Shown here: in pieces, positions 18,977 to 28,530 of the stretch
How positions within the stretch are numbered: position 1 is the first letter of the stretch
Layout: each line of letters begins with the position of its first letter
From: Streptomyces sp. NBRC 110028
GTDB taxonomy: Bacteria > Actinomycetota > Actinomycetes > Streptomycetales > Streptomycetaceae
Reading direction: 5' to 3'
Length of the DNA stretch: 64,000 nt
NCBI RefSeq assembly: GCF_001417735.1
Contig: NZ_BBUZ01000024.1
Coordinates: 699,798 to 763,797 of the forward strand
Made by a program: the position numbers and the translations under genes
Notes under the pieces: model-generated
Database searches by the model: none
What the model was told of the DNA's origin: nothing
What the model saw: the letters and a program-made list of their open reading frames with translations, nothing else

Positions 18977-19039
18977 CCCTCGATCCTACGGCGCGCCGCA
19001 CGGGCCGTCGCTCCGCGCGGTACGGGCACGGGGAGGCCC

Positions 19040-19549
19040 CTAGCGCAGGCGGGCCACGCGCCAGAAGGTGAGGGTCGCGAGCAGCACCACGATCACCACG
19101 TAGAGCACCACGAAGCGCCAGTCCGGGCGGCGGCCGGAGCCCCGAGGCGGCAGGCCGGGCCAGGTGTAGCCCACCCGGCGGGCGGCCATCAGGCCCCAGC
19201 CCGCCGCGCAGCAGCTCAGCAGCAGGCCCAGCATCGCCACGACCGCGCCTCCGTCGCCGAACTCGAAGGCCAGCGGGAAGGCGAACATCAGCGAGCCGAG
19301 GATGGCGAGGCCGACGATCGGCGCGATCTGCCAGATCCGCAGCCGGCGCGGCGGGCGCAGCTCACGGAAGGACTCCCCGGAGCCCGGCTCGCCCGGCTCC
19401 CCCAGCTCCTCTGCCTCGTCGAGGGCCGGGCCCAGCAGCTCGGGCAGCGCGGGCACCTCGTCGGGGCCGTCAGGGGTCAGCGGCCCGGGCTCGCCCCGTG
19501 GCGAGTCCCGCGCTGCTTGCTGCGATGCGTTGCGAGGGCCGGCCTCCAT
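19040..19549 (-). CDS. Conserved actinobacterial membrane protein of unknown function
   Basis: A 169-residue protein with an acidic, Pro/Gly/Glu-rich N-terminal half, probably cytosolic and disordered. Three hydrophobic segments follow: IAPIVGLAILGSLMFAFPLA, VVAMLGLLLSCCAAGWGLM and VVLYVVIVVLLATLTFWRV. A basic linker separates the last two. ATG 19549 is supported by gggaggg nine bases upstream; the longer frame starts with TTG. No enzymatic motif is visible. It sits between miaA and dapF in the same direction and may share their transcript. Confidence 0.8.
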   Translation of the reverse strand: MEAGPRNASQQAARDSPRGEPGPLTPDGPDEVPALPELLGPALDEAEELGEPGEPGSGESFRELRPPRRLRIWQIAPIVGLAILGSLMFAFPLAFEFGDGGAVVAMLGLLLSCCAAGWGLMAARRVGYTWPGLPPRGSGRRPDWRFVVLYVVIVVLLATLTFWRVARLR

Positions 19550-19652
19550 CGCCACGCGCCCTCCCAACTCCAGACACCACGATCGGAGCTTGATGATGGC
19601 ATGCCCGCGGGGGCCTCAATGACGAGCGGAGCGTCCCGATGCCATCACGTGA

Positions 19653-20591
19653 TCAGGCTGTGACCGCCCGTTCAACCAACGCGAGCGCGTTACTGAGGAG
19701 TTCCCTCCGGTCCGCCGCCGCTCCGCTGAGCCAGTGGACCCTCGGATCGCGCCGGAACCAGGAGTCCTGACGGCGCGCGAACCGCTTGGTCGCGCGCACG
19801 GTCTCGGCCCGTGCCTCGTCCTCCGTGCACTCTCCGGCGAGGGCGGCGAGCACCTGCTGATAGCCGAGGGCCCGGGAGGCCGTACGCCCCTCCCGCAGCC
19901 CGGCCGCTTCGAGCCGGCTGACCTCGTCCACCAGCCCGGCCTCCCACATCCGGTCCACGCGCACGGTGATCCGCTCGTCCAGCTCGGGCCGCTCGACGTC
20001 CACGCCGATCTGGAGGGTGTCGTAGACCGCCTCGTGACCGGGGAGGTTGGCGGTGAAGGGCCGGCCGGTGATCTCGATGACCTCCAGCGCCCGCACCACC
20101 CGCCGACCGTTGCTGGGCAGGATCGCCCGGCCCGCCTCGGGATCGGCGGCCGCCAGCCGGGCGTGCAGGGCCCCCGGGCCCAGCTCCGCCAGCTCGGCCT
20201 CGAGCCTGGCCCGCACGGCGGGGTCGGTGCCCGGGAAGTCGAGCGCGTCGATGGCCCCGCGGATGTACAGGCCCGAGCCGCCGACCAGGATCGGCGTACG
20301 CCCCTCGGCGAGCAGCCGGTCCATCTCGGCGCGGGCCAGTCGCTGGTATTCGGCGACGCTGGCCGTCTGGGTGACGTCCCAGATGCCGAGCAGGCGGTGC
20401 GGCACACCCTGCCGCTCCTCTTCCGTCAGTTTGGCGGTGCCGATGTCCATGCCCCGGTAGAGCTGCATGGAGTCGGCGTTGACGACCTCGCCATCGAGGT
20501 GCCGGGCGAGTGCGACGCCCAGATCGGACTTGCCGGCCGCGGTGGGGCCGACGACGGCGATGACTCGCGGCGGATGGCCTGCTGTATTCAC
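19653..20591 (-). CDS. miaA: tRNA dimethylallyltransferase MiaA
   Basis: A 312-residue enzyme that adds dimethylallyl to N6 of A37 in tRNAs reading UNN codons. The P-loop VVGPTAAGKSDLG is at the N-terminus, followed by VNADSMQLYRGMDIGTAK, the HRLLG segment and VGGSGLYIRG. The C-terminal part has ASRALGYQQVL and the RQDSWFRRD motif. Start GTG 20591 (VNTAGHPP). The reading frame stays open far upstream, but that extension is noncoding. MiaB, which modifies its product further, is encoded 2 kb away at 22634-24124. Confidence 0.95.
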   Translation of the reverse strand: MNTAGHPPRVIAVVGPTAAGKSDLGVALARHLDGEVVNADSMQLYRGMDIGTAKLTEEERQGVPHRLLGIWDVTQTASVAEYQRLARAEMDRLLAEGRTPILVGGSGLYIRGAIDALDFPGTDPAVRARLEAELAELGPGALHARLAAADPEAGRAILPSNGRRVVRALEVIEITGRPFTANLPGHEAVYDTLQIGVDVERPELDERITVRVDRMWEAGLVDEVSRLEAAGLREGRTASRALGYQQVLAALAGECTEDEARAETVRATKRFARRQDSWFRRDPRVHWLSGAAADRRELLSNALALVERAVTA

Positions 20592-20680
20592 CCGCCCAGT
20601 CTCGCAAACCCCGGGGCGCCTCCTCGAACGAGCGACGTGACGGGGGATGGCCGCGGTCGTTGCCAGTTGCGAGGTTCCGA

Positions 20681-20703
20681 GGACCGGTTCGGGAAACCGG
20701 TCC
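20681..20703. promoter_or_regulatory. Perfect inverted repeat upstream of the small acidic protein gene
   Basis: Arms ggaccggtt (20681-20689) and aaccggtcc (20695-20703) with 5 bases between, in the divergent gap between miaA and the gene at 20775. It could be a repressor operator or a 5' leader hairpin; nothing identifies the factor. Confidence 0.4.
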
Positions 20704-20774
20704 CCGCGAGCGGCGCAATGGGACGCTCCGAGCGGCACGGGATTTCGCCCACACGAGTAGGCTATGGAGTAGAT

Positions 20775-21017
20775 ATGGGCGTGTTTTCCAGGTTTCGTCG
20801 TGCGTCGAAGGAGACGAGCCGTCCGACCGAAGAGGCGCTTTCCGTGCAGACCGCGGCCGACGCCGTGACGGCGGCACCGGCCCCCGAGCCCGCCGCCGAA
20901 GCGGAACCGGAGCGGAGCGAGGAGGAGCCCGCGACGGGTGAGGCGGCGACGATCCCCAAGCAGCAGTCCGCGGCCGAGTCGGCGGACAGCGAGGCCGGTG
21001 AGGGCGCCCGCGCATAA
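20775..21017 (+). CDS. Small acidic conserved hypothetical protein
   Basis: An 80-residue protein with a basic N-terminus (MGVFSRFRRASKE) followed by a long Glu/Ala/Pro-rich, almost certainly disordered segment. There is no recognisable domain. ATG 20775 is preceded by ggag five bases upstream. Its stop is 25 bp before the next small gene, which reads the same way, so the two are probably cotranscribed. The coding assignment rests on the ribosome binding site, codon bias and this pairing. Function unknown. Confidence 0.7.
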   Translation: MGVFSRFRRASKETSRPTEEALSVQTAADAVTAAPAPEPAAEAEPERSEEEPATGEAATIPKQQSAAESADSEAGEGARA

Positions 21018-21042
21018 GGGATCCGACAAGGGAAGGTGGCCC

Positions 21043-21303
21043 ATGGGCCTGATGGACAACCTCAAGGCCAAGGCCGGTGTCATGAAGGACCGGGCCGGCA
21101 GCTTCGCCCAGCAGCACGAGGCCCGGATCGGGCGAGGCCTCGACAAGGCCGCCAAGACGGTCGACACCAGGACCAAGGGCAAGTACAGCGCGAAGATCGA
21201 GACTGGCACGGGCAAGGCGAAGGACGCCCTCAGCCGCCTCTCCCACCGGAACGAGGACCACAACCGGACCGAGGGCAAGGACCAGGGCGGCGACAGCGCC
21301 TGA
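21043..21303 (+). CDS. MT0933/Rv0909-like antitoxin-family small protein
   Basis: An 86-residue, highly charged helical protein (MGLMDNLKAKAGVMKDRAG, then KTVDTRTKGKYSAKIE) that fits the actinobacterial MT0933-type antitoxin family. Rv0909 in Mycobacterium tuberculosis is paired with a toxin. Here the downstream neighbour is not a toxin: a hairpin and an oppositely oriented dioxygenase-like gene follow. ATG 21043 has gggaagg upstream. Whether it acts as an antitoxin is unproven; in Streptomyces this family is often found alone and may be a stress protein. Confidence 0.75.
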   Translation: MGLMDNLKAKAGVMKDRAGSFAQQHEARIGRGLDKAAKTVDTRTKGKYSAKIETGTGKAKDALSRLSHRNEDHNRTEGKDQGGDSA

Positions 21304-21315
21304 TCACCGCCGGTA

Positions 21316-21347
21316 CGCGGCCGCGAAGCGGATGCCTCGCGGCCGCG
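21316..21347. terminator. Hairpin after the MT0933-like gene
   Basis: Perfect 11-bp arms cgcggccgcga (21316-21326) and tcgcggccgcg (21337-21347), beginning 12 bp after the stop codon. Confidence 0.7.
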
Positions 21348-21370
21348 GTGGTCCCGCGCCCCCGCACACC

Positions 21371-21415
21371 GCCACCGCACGTCTTGCCACCGCACGTCTC
21401 GCCACCGCACGTCTC
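21371..21415. repeat. Three tandem copies of a 15-bp repeat
   Basis: The unit gccaccgcacgtctc occurs three times head to tail (21371-21385 with one change, 21386-21400, 21401-21415) in the gap between convergent genes. There are no spacers, so it is a simple microsatellite-like tandem array. Confidence 0.85.
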
Positions 21416-21480
21416 GCCGCTCCAGCAGCGGTGCACCCCGGGGCGCCGTGGTCCGGCGCCCGCGCCGGGCGATGCCCGCG

Positions 21481-22260
21481 CTACGCCCAGCGGGCCACGA
21501 AATACCCCACGCCGTATGGCGCCTCGTCATACCGCAACTCCCCCTTCAGCCCCGCCCCTTCGGCCGCCCCCGCGAGCACCTGCAGCGGGGCGCGGCCCGC
21601 GGCCTTCAGCTCGTAGGCCAGCTCCTCGTCGAGCGCAGCGAGGGCCGCGGTGTCGGCCGCCGCCAGCGCCCGCGCCACCTCGGCGTCGAACGCGGCCGCA
21701 CGCTCGTCGAGATAGCCCGGCGCCTTCAGCGTCCGGCACGCGCTGCCGTCACCCATGACCAGCAGCCCGACCCGCTCCGCCGACGCGGCGAGCTTCCTTC
21801 CGACTTCGATACACCGCTCGGCCGCGAGAGGTTCCCCCACCCCCAGCCCCTCGACGGGCGAAACGTCCCACCCCGCGCGCTCCAGCAGCCAGGCGCCGAC
21901 CGCCAGCGACGGCGGCAGCGGCCGCCCGGGCCCCCCGTCCCCGATTTCACCACCCTGGTCCGCGCCCGCCCCCGCACCCGCGCCCGCCCCCGCCCCCGGC
22001 GCGGGCGCCACGCCCCCGAGCCGTACCTCCACGTCCACGCCGAAGCCGCTGAAGGATCCGGTCGCGCCCTGCGGATGGGACCCGCGCCCGGAGTGCTCCG
22101 CCGGACCTGCCACGATCAGCCGCTCCGGCCGGGCCGCCGCGAGCGCCGCGACCGCGTCCAGACACGCCGCGCGCAGCGAGTCCAGTTCGGGGGCCGCTCC
22201 CGCGGCCAGCTCGGGCACCAGCAGCGGCGGACACGGACAGACGGCGGCGGCGATCAGCAT
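21481..22260 (-). CDS. Class III extradiol dioxygenase (subunit B)-like protein
   Basis: A 259-residue conserved Streptomyces protein of the LigB/MEMO-like fold. The N-terminus MLIAAAVCPCPPLLVPELA is typical of this actinobacterial group, and LLVMGDGSACRTLKAPGYLD is a conserved central stretch. An Ala/Gly low-complexity run (residues about 86-98) interrupts the domain, encoded by a cg-rich microsatellite at about 21960-22010. The metal-binding histidines of true extradiol dioxygenases are not all obvious, so enzymatic activity is doubtful. It lies 10 bp after the gene at 22271. Confidence 0.75.
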   Translation of the reverse strand: MLIAAAVCPCPPLLVPELAAGAAPELDSLRAACLDAVAALAAARPERLIVAGPAEHSGRGSHPQGATGSFSGFGVDVEVRLGGVAPAPGAGAGAGAGAGADQGGEIGDGGPGRPLPPSLAVGAWLLERAGWDVSPVEGLGVGEPLAAERCIEVGRKLAASAERVGLLVMGDGSACRTLKAPGYLDERAAAFDAEVARALAAADTAALAALDEELAYELKAAGRAPLQVLAGAAEGAGLKGELRYDEAPYGVGYFVARWA

Positions 22261-22270
22261 GATCGCCAGC

Positions 22271-22576
22271 TTATCCGGCGGGCTCGGGGCGGGGCGCGGA
22301 GTCCCACAGCAGCTCGGCCACCCTGAACCGGTAGCAGTAGTTGCCGGTCGCGGCTTCCAGGACCATCAGGAAGACGTCCCCGTCCCGGTACACCAGCTTC
22401 CGGTAGGGGTTCACCGGGTGCCGGGGCTCGTACCGCAGCACGCGCTCGCGCAGGGCCTCCAGCGCCTCCTCACGGGTCCCCCGGACATGCCCCAGCGCCG
22501 TGATCGAGTGGTTACGGGCCCCCGGGCCCATGATCTGGAGGTAGTCCTCGACCAGCAGGCCCCACCACGTCGTCAT
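22271..22576 (-). CDS. Conserved hypothetical protein
   Basis: A 101-residue soluble protein (starts MTTWWGLLVEDYLQIMGPG) with a predicted alpha/beta composition and no motif I recognise. ATG 22576 has gggggatggg just upstream. It is between miaB and the dioxygenase-like gene with short gaps (57 and 10 bp), so the three are probably one transcript. Function unknown. Confidence 0.75.
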   Translation of the reverse strand: MTTWWGLLVEDYLQIMGPGARNHSITALGHVRGTREEALEALRERVLRYEPRHPVNPYRKLVYRDGDVFLMVLEAATGNYCYRFRVAELLWDSAPRPEPAG

Positions 22577-22633
22577 CCCATCCCCCGTCGGTCCTGTGCG
22601 GCGCCGTGAGCGCCGCGCGTCACCCGCCGCTCG

Positions 22634-24124
22634 TCAGTCGCAGCCGCATCCCGCCGCGGACGCCGGGGCGGGAGCCGGGGCGCCGATGGTGGGCAGTCCC
22701 AGCATCACGCCCGCCGGCTTCTTCTCCTCGGCCGTGTTCCGCCGCTCCCAGGCATCGCCCGCGCGCGTGCGCCGGACGCCCCGCGCCGGGCCCTCGGCCA
22801 GCAGGTGGTGCGGTGCGGCGTAGGTGATGTCGACGGTGACGACGTCACCGGGGCGCACCGGCTCCTCGGGCCGGGCGAAGTGCACCAGGCGATTGTCGGG
22901 GGCGCGGCCGGACAGCCGCCGGGTGGCGTCGTCCTTGCGGCCCTCGCCCTCGGCGACGAGCACCTCCAGCGTGCGGCCCACCTGCTTCTTGTTCTCCTCC
23001 CAGGAGATCTCCTCCTGGAGGGCGACCAGCCGCTCGTACCGCTCCTGGACGACCGCCTTCGGCAGCTGCCCGTCCATCTCGGCGGCGGGCGTCCCGGGCC
23101 GCTTGGAGTACTGGAAGGTGAACGCCTGGGCGAACCGCGCCTCGCGCACCACGTGCAGCGTCTGCTCGAAGTCCTCGTCGGTCTCACCGGGGAAGCCGAC
23201 GATGATGTCGGTCGTGATGGCGGCGTCCGGCATCGCGGCGCGCACCTTCTCGATGATGCCGAGGAAGCGCTCCTGCCGGTACGAGCGGCGCATCGCCTTC
23301 AGCACGGTGTCCGAGCCGGACTGCAGCGGCATGTGCAGCTGCGGCATCACGTTCTCCGTCTCCGCCATGGCGGCGATGACGTCGTCCGTGAAGTCGCGCG
23401 GATGGGGCGAGGTGAACCGGACCCGCTCCAGCCCGTCCACCTTTCCGCAGGCGCGCAGCAGCTTGCTGAACGCCTCGCGGTCGCCGATGTCGGAGCCGTA
23501 CGCGTTCACGTTCTGGCCGAGCAGGGTGATCTCGGTGACGCCCTCGGCGACCAGCGCCTCCACCTCGGCGAGGATGTCGCCCGGGCGGCGGTCCTTCTCC
23601 TTGCCGCGCAGCGCGGGGACGATGCAGAACGTGCAGGTGTTGTTGCAGCCGACGGAGATGGAGACCCACGCGGCGTACGCGGACTCGCGCCGGGTCGGAA
23701 GGGTGGAGGGGAACGCTTCGAGGGACTCGGCGATCTCGACCTGGGCCTCCTCCTGGACCCGGGCGCGCTCCAGCAGCACCGGCAGGCTGCCGATGTTGTG
23801 GGTGCCGAAGACGACGTCGACCCAGGGGGCCTTCTTGACGATGGTGTCGCGATCCTTCTGGGCCAGGCATCCGCCCACGGCGATCTGCATGCCCGGGCGC
23901 CGCGCCTTGATCGGTGCGAGCCTGCCGAGATTGCCGTACAGCCGGTTGTCGGCGTTCTCCCGCACCGCGCAGGTGTTGAAGACGACGATGTCGGCCTCTC
24001 CCTCACCGGTGCCTTCGGGCGCACGGACATAACCGGCGCCTTCCAGCAGGCCGGACAGGCGCTCGGAGTCGTGGACGTTCATCTGGCACCCGTAGGTGCG
24101 CACCTCGTAAGTCTTCGCACTCAT
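22634..24124 (-). CDS. miaB: tRNA-2-methylthio-N6-dimethylallyladenosine synthase MiaB
   Basis: A 496-residue radical-SAM methylthiotransferase that adds a methylthio group to C2 of the i6A37 made by MiaA. The N-terminal UPF0004 domain ([29 protein letters not shown]) holds three cluster cysteines; the radical-SAM motif is [13 protein letters not shown] domain follows, and the protein ends in an Ala-rich tail with CGCD. ATG 24124 gives the standard N-terminus. It is divergent from the TAXI gene with 78 bp between. Confidence 0.95.
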   Translation of the reverse strand: MSAKTYEVRTYGCQMNVHDSERLSGLLEGAGYVRAPEGTGEGEADIVVFNTCAVRENADNRLYGNLGRLAPIKARRPGMQIAVGGCLAQKDRDTIVKKAPWVDVVFGTHNIGSLPVLLERARVQEEAQVEIAESLEAFPSTLPTRRESAYAAWVSISVGCNNTCTFCIVPALRGKEKDRRPGDILAEVEALVAEGVTEITLLGQNVNAYGSDIGDREAFSKLLRACGKVDGLERVRFTSPHPRDFTDDVIAAMAETENVMPQLHMPLQSGSDTVLKAMRRSYRQERFLGIIEKVRAAMPDAAITTDIIVGFPGETDEDFEQTLHVVREARFAQAFTFQYSKRPGTPAAEMDGQLPKAVVQERYERLVALQEEISWEENKKQVGRTLEVLVAEGEGRKDDATRRLSGRAPDNRLVHFARPEEPVRPGDVVTVDITYAAPHHLLAEGPARGVRRTRAGDAWERRNTAEEKKPAGVMLGLPTIGAPAPAPASAAGCGCD

Positions 24125-24202
24125 CTCAATCGACCAGGGTACGTGTTCGTCCCGCTCCCCCGCCCCTCCCTTCCCGGGACGGGTACTGGCAGGATCCTGC
24201 CC

Positions 24203-25192
24203 ATGGCCGTCCAACTTCCGCGCCCGGACCGGCGCCGCGCCCTGCAGTCCGCCGCGGCGGGCCTGGTCGTCCTCGCACTGCTGCTGTGGTGGCTCCTGCC
24301 GGTCGGCGGCGAGGAGAAGCCCCGGGGGAAGGTGACCTTCGCGACGGGGGTGTCCACCGGGGTCTACCAGACCTACGGCGAGATGCTGAAGCGGGACCTC
24401 TCCCGTGACCTGCCCAATCTGGATGTCAGCCTCCTGGAGACCCGGGGGTCGCCGGACAACGTGGAGCGGCTGGCCCGGGGCCGGGCCACCTTCGCCGTCG
24501 CCGCCACCGACGCCGTCGCCGCCTACCACGGCAAGGGCGCCGGGCGGCTGCGTGCCTGCGCGCGGCTGTACGACGACTACATGCAGCTGGTCGTGCCGCG
24601 CGGCTCGAAGGTGCGCTCGGCGCGGGATCTGCGGGGCCTGCGGGTCGGCGTCGGGGACGACGGCTCGGGCGTGCAGCTGATCACACGGGCGCTGATCAAG
24701 GCCGCGGGGCTGAGCTTCGACAAGGACTTCACCGCCGTGCGCTCCGGTATCGACAAGATGCCGGGACTGCTGCGGAAGGGAAAGCTGGACGCCTTCTTCT
24801 GGTCGGGCGGACTGCCGACCACCGCGGTGCGCACCCTGGCCCGGGAGTATCCGATCCGGCTGGTCCAGCTCGGCGACCTCACCGGACCGCTGCACCGGCA
24901 GGGCGGGGTGACGCGCTACTACCGGGCGGCGACCGTGCCCGCCGACGCGTACCTGGAGATACGCCAGCCGGATGACGTGAAGACAATCGCGGTACCGAAT
25001 CTCCTGGTCACCACGGACCGGGTGGACCCGGAGCTGGCGAAGGGCGTCACGCGCACGGTGATAGAGAACCGGGACCGCATCGGGGCGAAGGTGCACGCCG
25101 CGCAGAAGGTGGACCTGCGGACGGCCGTCTTCACCGATCCGCTGCCGCTGCACCAGGGCGCCGCGCGCTACTACCGCTCGGAGAAGCCCTGA
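24203..25192 (+). CDS. TAXI-family TRAP-type solute-binding protein (orphan)
   Basis: A 329-residue periplasmic-binding-type protein of the TAXI family. One hydrophobic segment near the N-terminus ([14 protein letters not shown]) is a signal or membrane anchor; there is no lipobox Cys. The domain begins [17 protein letters not shown] and contains [17 protein letters not shown] and [11 protein letters not shown], typical of TAXI proteins, several of which bind glutamate. No TRAP membrane subunits are encoded in the window. It is tail to tail with gluK (48 bp apart), so it may present ligand to the sensor or be an uncoupled binding protein. ATG 24203 is chosen from family alignment. Confidence 0.85.
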   Translation: MAVQLPRPDRRRALQSAAAGLVVLALLLWWLLPVGGEEKPRGKVTFATGVSTGVYQTYGEMLKRDLSRDLPNLDVSLLETRGSPDNVERLARGRATFAVAATDAVAAYHGKGAGRLRACARLYDDYMQLVVPRGSKVRSARDLRGLRVGVGDDGSGVQLITRALIKAAGLSFDKDFTAVRSGIDKMPGLLRKGKLDAFFWSGGLPTTAVRTLAREYPIRLVQLGDLTGPLHRQGGVTRYYRAATVPADAYLEIRQPDDVKTIAVPNLLVTTDRVDPELAKGVTRTVIENRDRIGAKVHAAQKVDLRTAVFTDPLPLHQGAARYYRSEKP

Positions 25193-25240
25193 GGCCCCGG
25201 CCGCCCGGAGAAGCCCCGACGCCCCGGCGGCGCGGCCGCC

Positions 25241-26647
25241 TCACTGCGGCTTGTCGCGCGGCACGGTGATGGTGACGCGCAGTCCGCGGGGCTCGTTGGG
25301 GGCGTAGGCGATGGTGGAGCCGCCCGCCATGAGCAGCGCCCGGGAGATGGACAGGCCCAGCCCGGAACCCGAGACGTTCTGGTGCCGGCTGCTGCGCCAG
25401 AAGCGGTCGCCGATCCGGGCCAGCTCGTCCTCGGTGAGGCCGGGGCCGCCGTCGGCGACGGTCAGGGCGATGGTCTCGCCGTCGGTCCGCGCCGAGACCT
25501 CGACGTGCGACCCCGGGGGCGTGAACTTCAGCGCGTTGTCGACGACCGCGTCCAGCGCGCTGGACAGGGCGATCGGGTCGGCCCAGCCGGTGATGGCCGA
25601 GGGGCCCGTATAGGCGAGACCGACCTCCTCGCGGACGGCGACCGGAAGCCAGGCGTCCACCCGGTCGGCGGCCAGTGCGGCGATGTCGGTCAGCCGCAGG
25701 TCGGCCGCGGTGTGCTCGGCCAGGGCGAGGTCGAGGAGGTCGTCCAGGACGCGGGCCAGGCGTTTGCCCTCGGTGCGCACCGAGGCGATCTCCTCATGGC
25801 CCTCGGGCAGTTCGAGACCCAGCAGCTCGATGCGCAACAGCAGCGCGGAGAGCGGGTTGCGCAGCTGGTGGGAGGCGTCGGCGACGAAGGCCCGTTGCTG
25901 CTCGAGGACTTCCTCGACGTTGTCGGCCATCTCGTTGAACGAGCGGGCCAGCCGGCGCAGCTCCGGCGGGCCCGAGGCGGCCGCGACCCGGGACTGCATG
26001 CGCCCGGTCGCGATGTCGTGCGTGGCGGTGTCCAGGATGCGTACGGGCCGCAGCACCCAGCCGGTGAGGCGGAACGCGGCCCCCACCGCGAGCAGCATCG
26101 CGGCGCACTCCCCGCCCGCGATGACCAGCCAGCCGTGCAGGATGCGCGAGCGCATCCTGCCGGTGGGCGAGTCGGTCACGACGACGGCCACCACGTCCCC
26201 GTCCCGGACCACGGGGGACGCGACGGCGAGCCTGCCCTCCTGCCAGGGCCAGACCTGCGGCGGATCGTGGCTGCGGCGCCCGGCCAGGGCCTCCTCGAAG
26301 GCCTCGGCGCCGTTTCCGCTCCGGGGCAGCCGCCAGTCGGCCGGGGCCTTGGCCATCCGCAGACCGTCCCGGTAGAACACCCCGGCCCGGATGCCGTACA
26401 GGTCGTGGTAGCGGGTGAGTTCCGAACTCAGCGTATGGAGCCGCTCGTTGCCCTCCTCGCTCGCCACGGCCGTCGGACCGGCGGTGACGAACTGGGCGAG
26501 CGCGGCGAAGCGGGCCGTGTCGTCGATCCGGTCGACGACCACGCGCTGCTGTTCGCGGGCGGCCAGGCTCCCGGCGAGCGGGAAGCCGAGCGCGAGCAGT
26601 ACGCCCGCCATGAGGACGATCAGCAGCGGGAGGAGACGAGTGCGCAC
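25241..26647 (-). CDS. gluK: Sensor histidine kinase of the glutamate system, GluK-like
   Basis: A 468-residue membrane sensor kinase. TM1 is at about residues 7-27 and TM2 at about 171-193, flanking an extracellular sensor domain of about 140 residues. A HAMP domain follows TM2, then the H box FVADASHQLRNPLSALL with phosphoacceptor His260, the N box (VVDNALKFTPPG) and G boxes (DGGPGLT, GSGLGLSI). It follows the response regulator by 18 bp. In S. coelicolor the pair located opposite gluABCD (GluR-GluK, SCO5778/5779 from memory) senses glutamate and controls its uptake. The name here rests on the same gene order. Confidence 0.88.
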   Translation of the reverse strand: MRTRLLPLLIVLMAGVLLALGFPLAGSLAAREQQRVVVDRIDDTARFAALAQFVTAGPTAVASEEGNERLHTLSSELTRYHDLYGIRAGVFYRDGLRMAKAPADWRLPRSGNGAEAFEEALAGRRSHDPPQVWPWQEGRLAVASPVVRDGDVVAVVVTDSPTGRMRSRILHGWLVIAGGECAAMLLAVGAAFRLTGWVLRPVRILDTATHDIATGRMQSRVAAASGPPELRRLARSFNEMADNVEEVLEQQRAFVADASHQLRNPLSALLLRIELLGLELPEGHEEIASVRTEGKRLARVLDDLLDLALAEHTAADLRLTDIAALAADRVDAWLPVAVREEVGLAYTGPSAITGWADPIALSSALDAVVDNALKFTPPGSHVEVSARTDGETIALTVADGGPGLTEDELARIGDRFWRSSRHQNVSGSGLGLSISRALLMAGGSTIAYAPNEPRGLRVTITVPRDKPQ

Positions 26648-26665
26648 GTGGGCAGCCCTGGCCGC

Positions 26666-27394
26666 TCAGCCGGCCGGGGCGACGAGACGGTAGCCCACGC
26701 CCCGGACCGTCTCGATCAGGGCGGGCATGTGCAGCTTGGAGCGGAGCGAGGCGATGTGCACCTCCAGGGTGCGCCCGGTCCCCTCCCAACTGGTGCGCCA
26801 CACCTCGCTGATGATCTGCTCACGGCGGAAGACCACGCCGGGGCGCTGGGCGAGCAGCGCGAGCAGGTCGAACTCCTTGCGGGTGAGCGAGATCGTCGCA
26901 CCGTCGACCGAGACCTGGCGGGTGGGCAGTTCGATGGTGACCGGACCGAGCCTCAGCGGCGGCTGCGGGCCGTCCCGGCCCTCCTCGGCGCCGGCCGCGC
27001 CCCCGCCCCCGGCGCCGGAGTCGGCCGGGAGGGTGCGCCTGCTGACGGCGTGGATGCGGGCGAGCAGCTCCATGGTGTCGTACGGCTTGACCACGTAGTC
27101 GTCGGCGCCGAGGTTGAGCCCGTGTATGCGGGACCGTACGTCCGCCCGCGCCGTCACCATGATCACGGGCGTCGCGGTGAGCTTGCGGATCCGGCCGCAC
27201 ACCTCGAAACCGTCCTGGTCCGGCAGGCCGAGGTCGAGGAGCACGACGCCGAAGGGCGCGCCCGCACCGGGCAGCAGCGCCCGCAGTGCCTCCTCACCGC
27301 CTCGGGCGTGGGTGATGTCGAAGCCGTGCCGGGACAGCACCGCGTTCAGAGCCGCGGCGACATGGTTGTCGTCCTCGACGAGCAGCAGCCTCAC
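26666..27394 (-). CDS. gluR: OmpR/PhoB-family response regulator, GluR-like
   Basis: A 242-residue regulator. The receiver has acidic residues in VEDDN, phosphoacceptor Asp54 ([13 protein letters not shown]) and Lys in VVKPYD. A Gly/Ala-rich linker leads to a winged-helix trans_reg_C domain ([35 protein letters not shown]). I chose GTG 27394, which has ggggagggg upstream and starts directly at MRLLLVEDD; the longer frame to 27514 runs over the intergenic palindrome. It is cotranscribed with gluK and divergent from gluABCD, whose promoter it probably controls. Confidence 0.9.
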   Translation of the reverse strand: MRLLLVEDDNHVAAALNAVLSRHGFDITHARGGEEALRALLPGAGAPFGVVLLDLGLPDQDGFEVCGRIRKLTATPVIMVTARADVRSRIHGLNLGADDYVVKPYDTMELLARIHAVSRRTLPADSGAGGGGAAGAEEGRDGPQPPLRLGPVTIELPTRQVSVDGATISLTRKEFDLLALLAQRPGVVFRREQIISEVWRTSWEGTGRTLEVHIASLRSKLHMPALIETVRGVGYRLVAPAG

Positions 27395-27498
27395 CAGCCC
27401 CTCCCCACCTTCCCTCTCATGGGTGCGCGCCTTCCGCCGCGCGCGGCCCGAACGTGACCGAAGACACGGCCCCAGGGAATCCACTCCGATCCACGCCC

Positions 27499-27514
27499 AT
27501 GCGTCAAGACGCAT
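27499..27514. promoter_or_regulatory. 16-bp palindrome, candidate GluR operator
   Basis: Reads atgcgtcaagacgcat, perfect 7-bp arms around 2 bases, in the 295-bp gap between gluR and gluA. It is about 105 bp upstream of gluR and 176 bp upstream of gluA. Position and symmetry suggest a regulator site; assignment to GluR is inference. The remainder of the gap is relatively A+T-rich and holds no credible gene. Confidence 0.5.
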
Positions 27515-27689
27515 ACAGTCACAGGAAGGTTTCCGTTATGCAGCCGGTACGACGCCGCGGCGCGTTTTTACACAGAGTGCCCAGCCGAAGCCAGATCGTT
27601 ATCCTCAATTTCCGCTCAGATGTAATGACGCTGATCGTGACAGCTCATTAATGTCCTCCCAACCAAGGAGGACGGGAGCGGAAAGCCGA

Positions 27690-28466
<777 letters not shown>

Positions 28467-28530
28467 GACATGTGGCCACGACAGTCACCACGTTTGCGAA
28501 GACGTACGGAACCAAGGATGGGGCAGCACC

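Noticed and set aside
21371..21415. CRISPR-like repeats
   Set aside because: Direct 15-bp copies without spacers and no cas genes; a simple tandem repeat.
20592..21530. 5' extension of the miaA reading frame
   Set aside because: Runs over two small genes on the other strand and a hairpin; MiaA aligns from GTG 20591.
27454..27651. A 65-codon open frame upstream of gluA
   Set aside because: No ribosome site, no domain, and it crosses the intergenic palindrome; more likely promoter and leader sequence.
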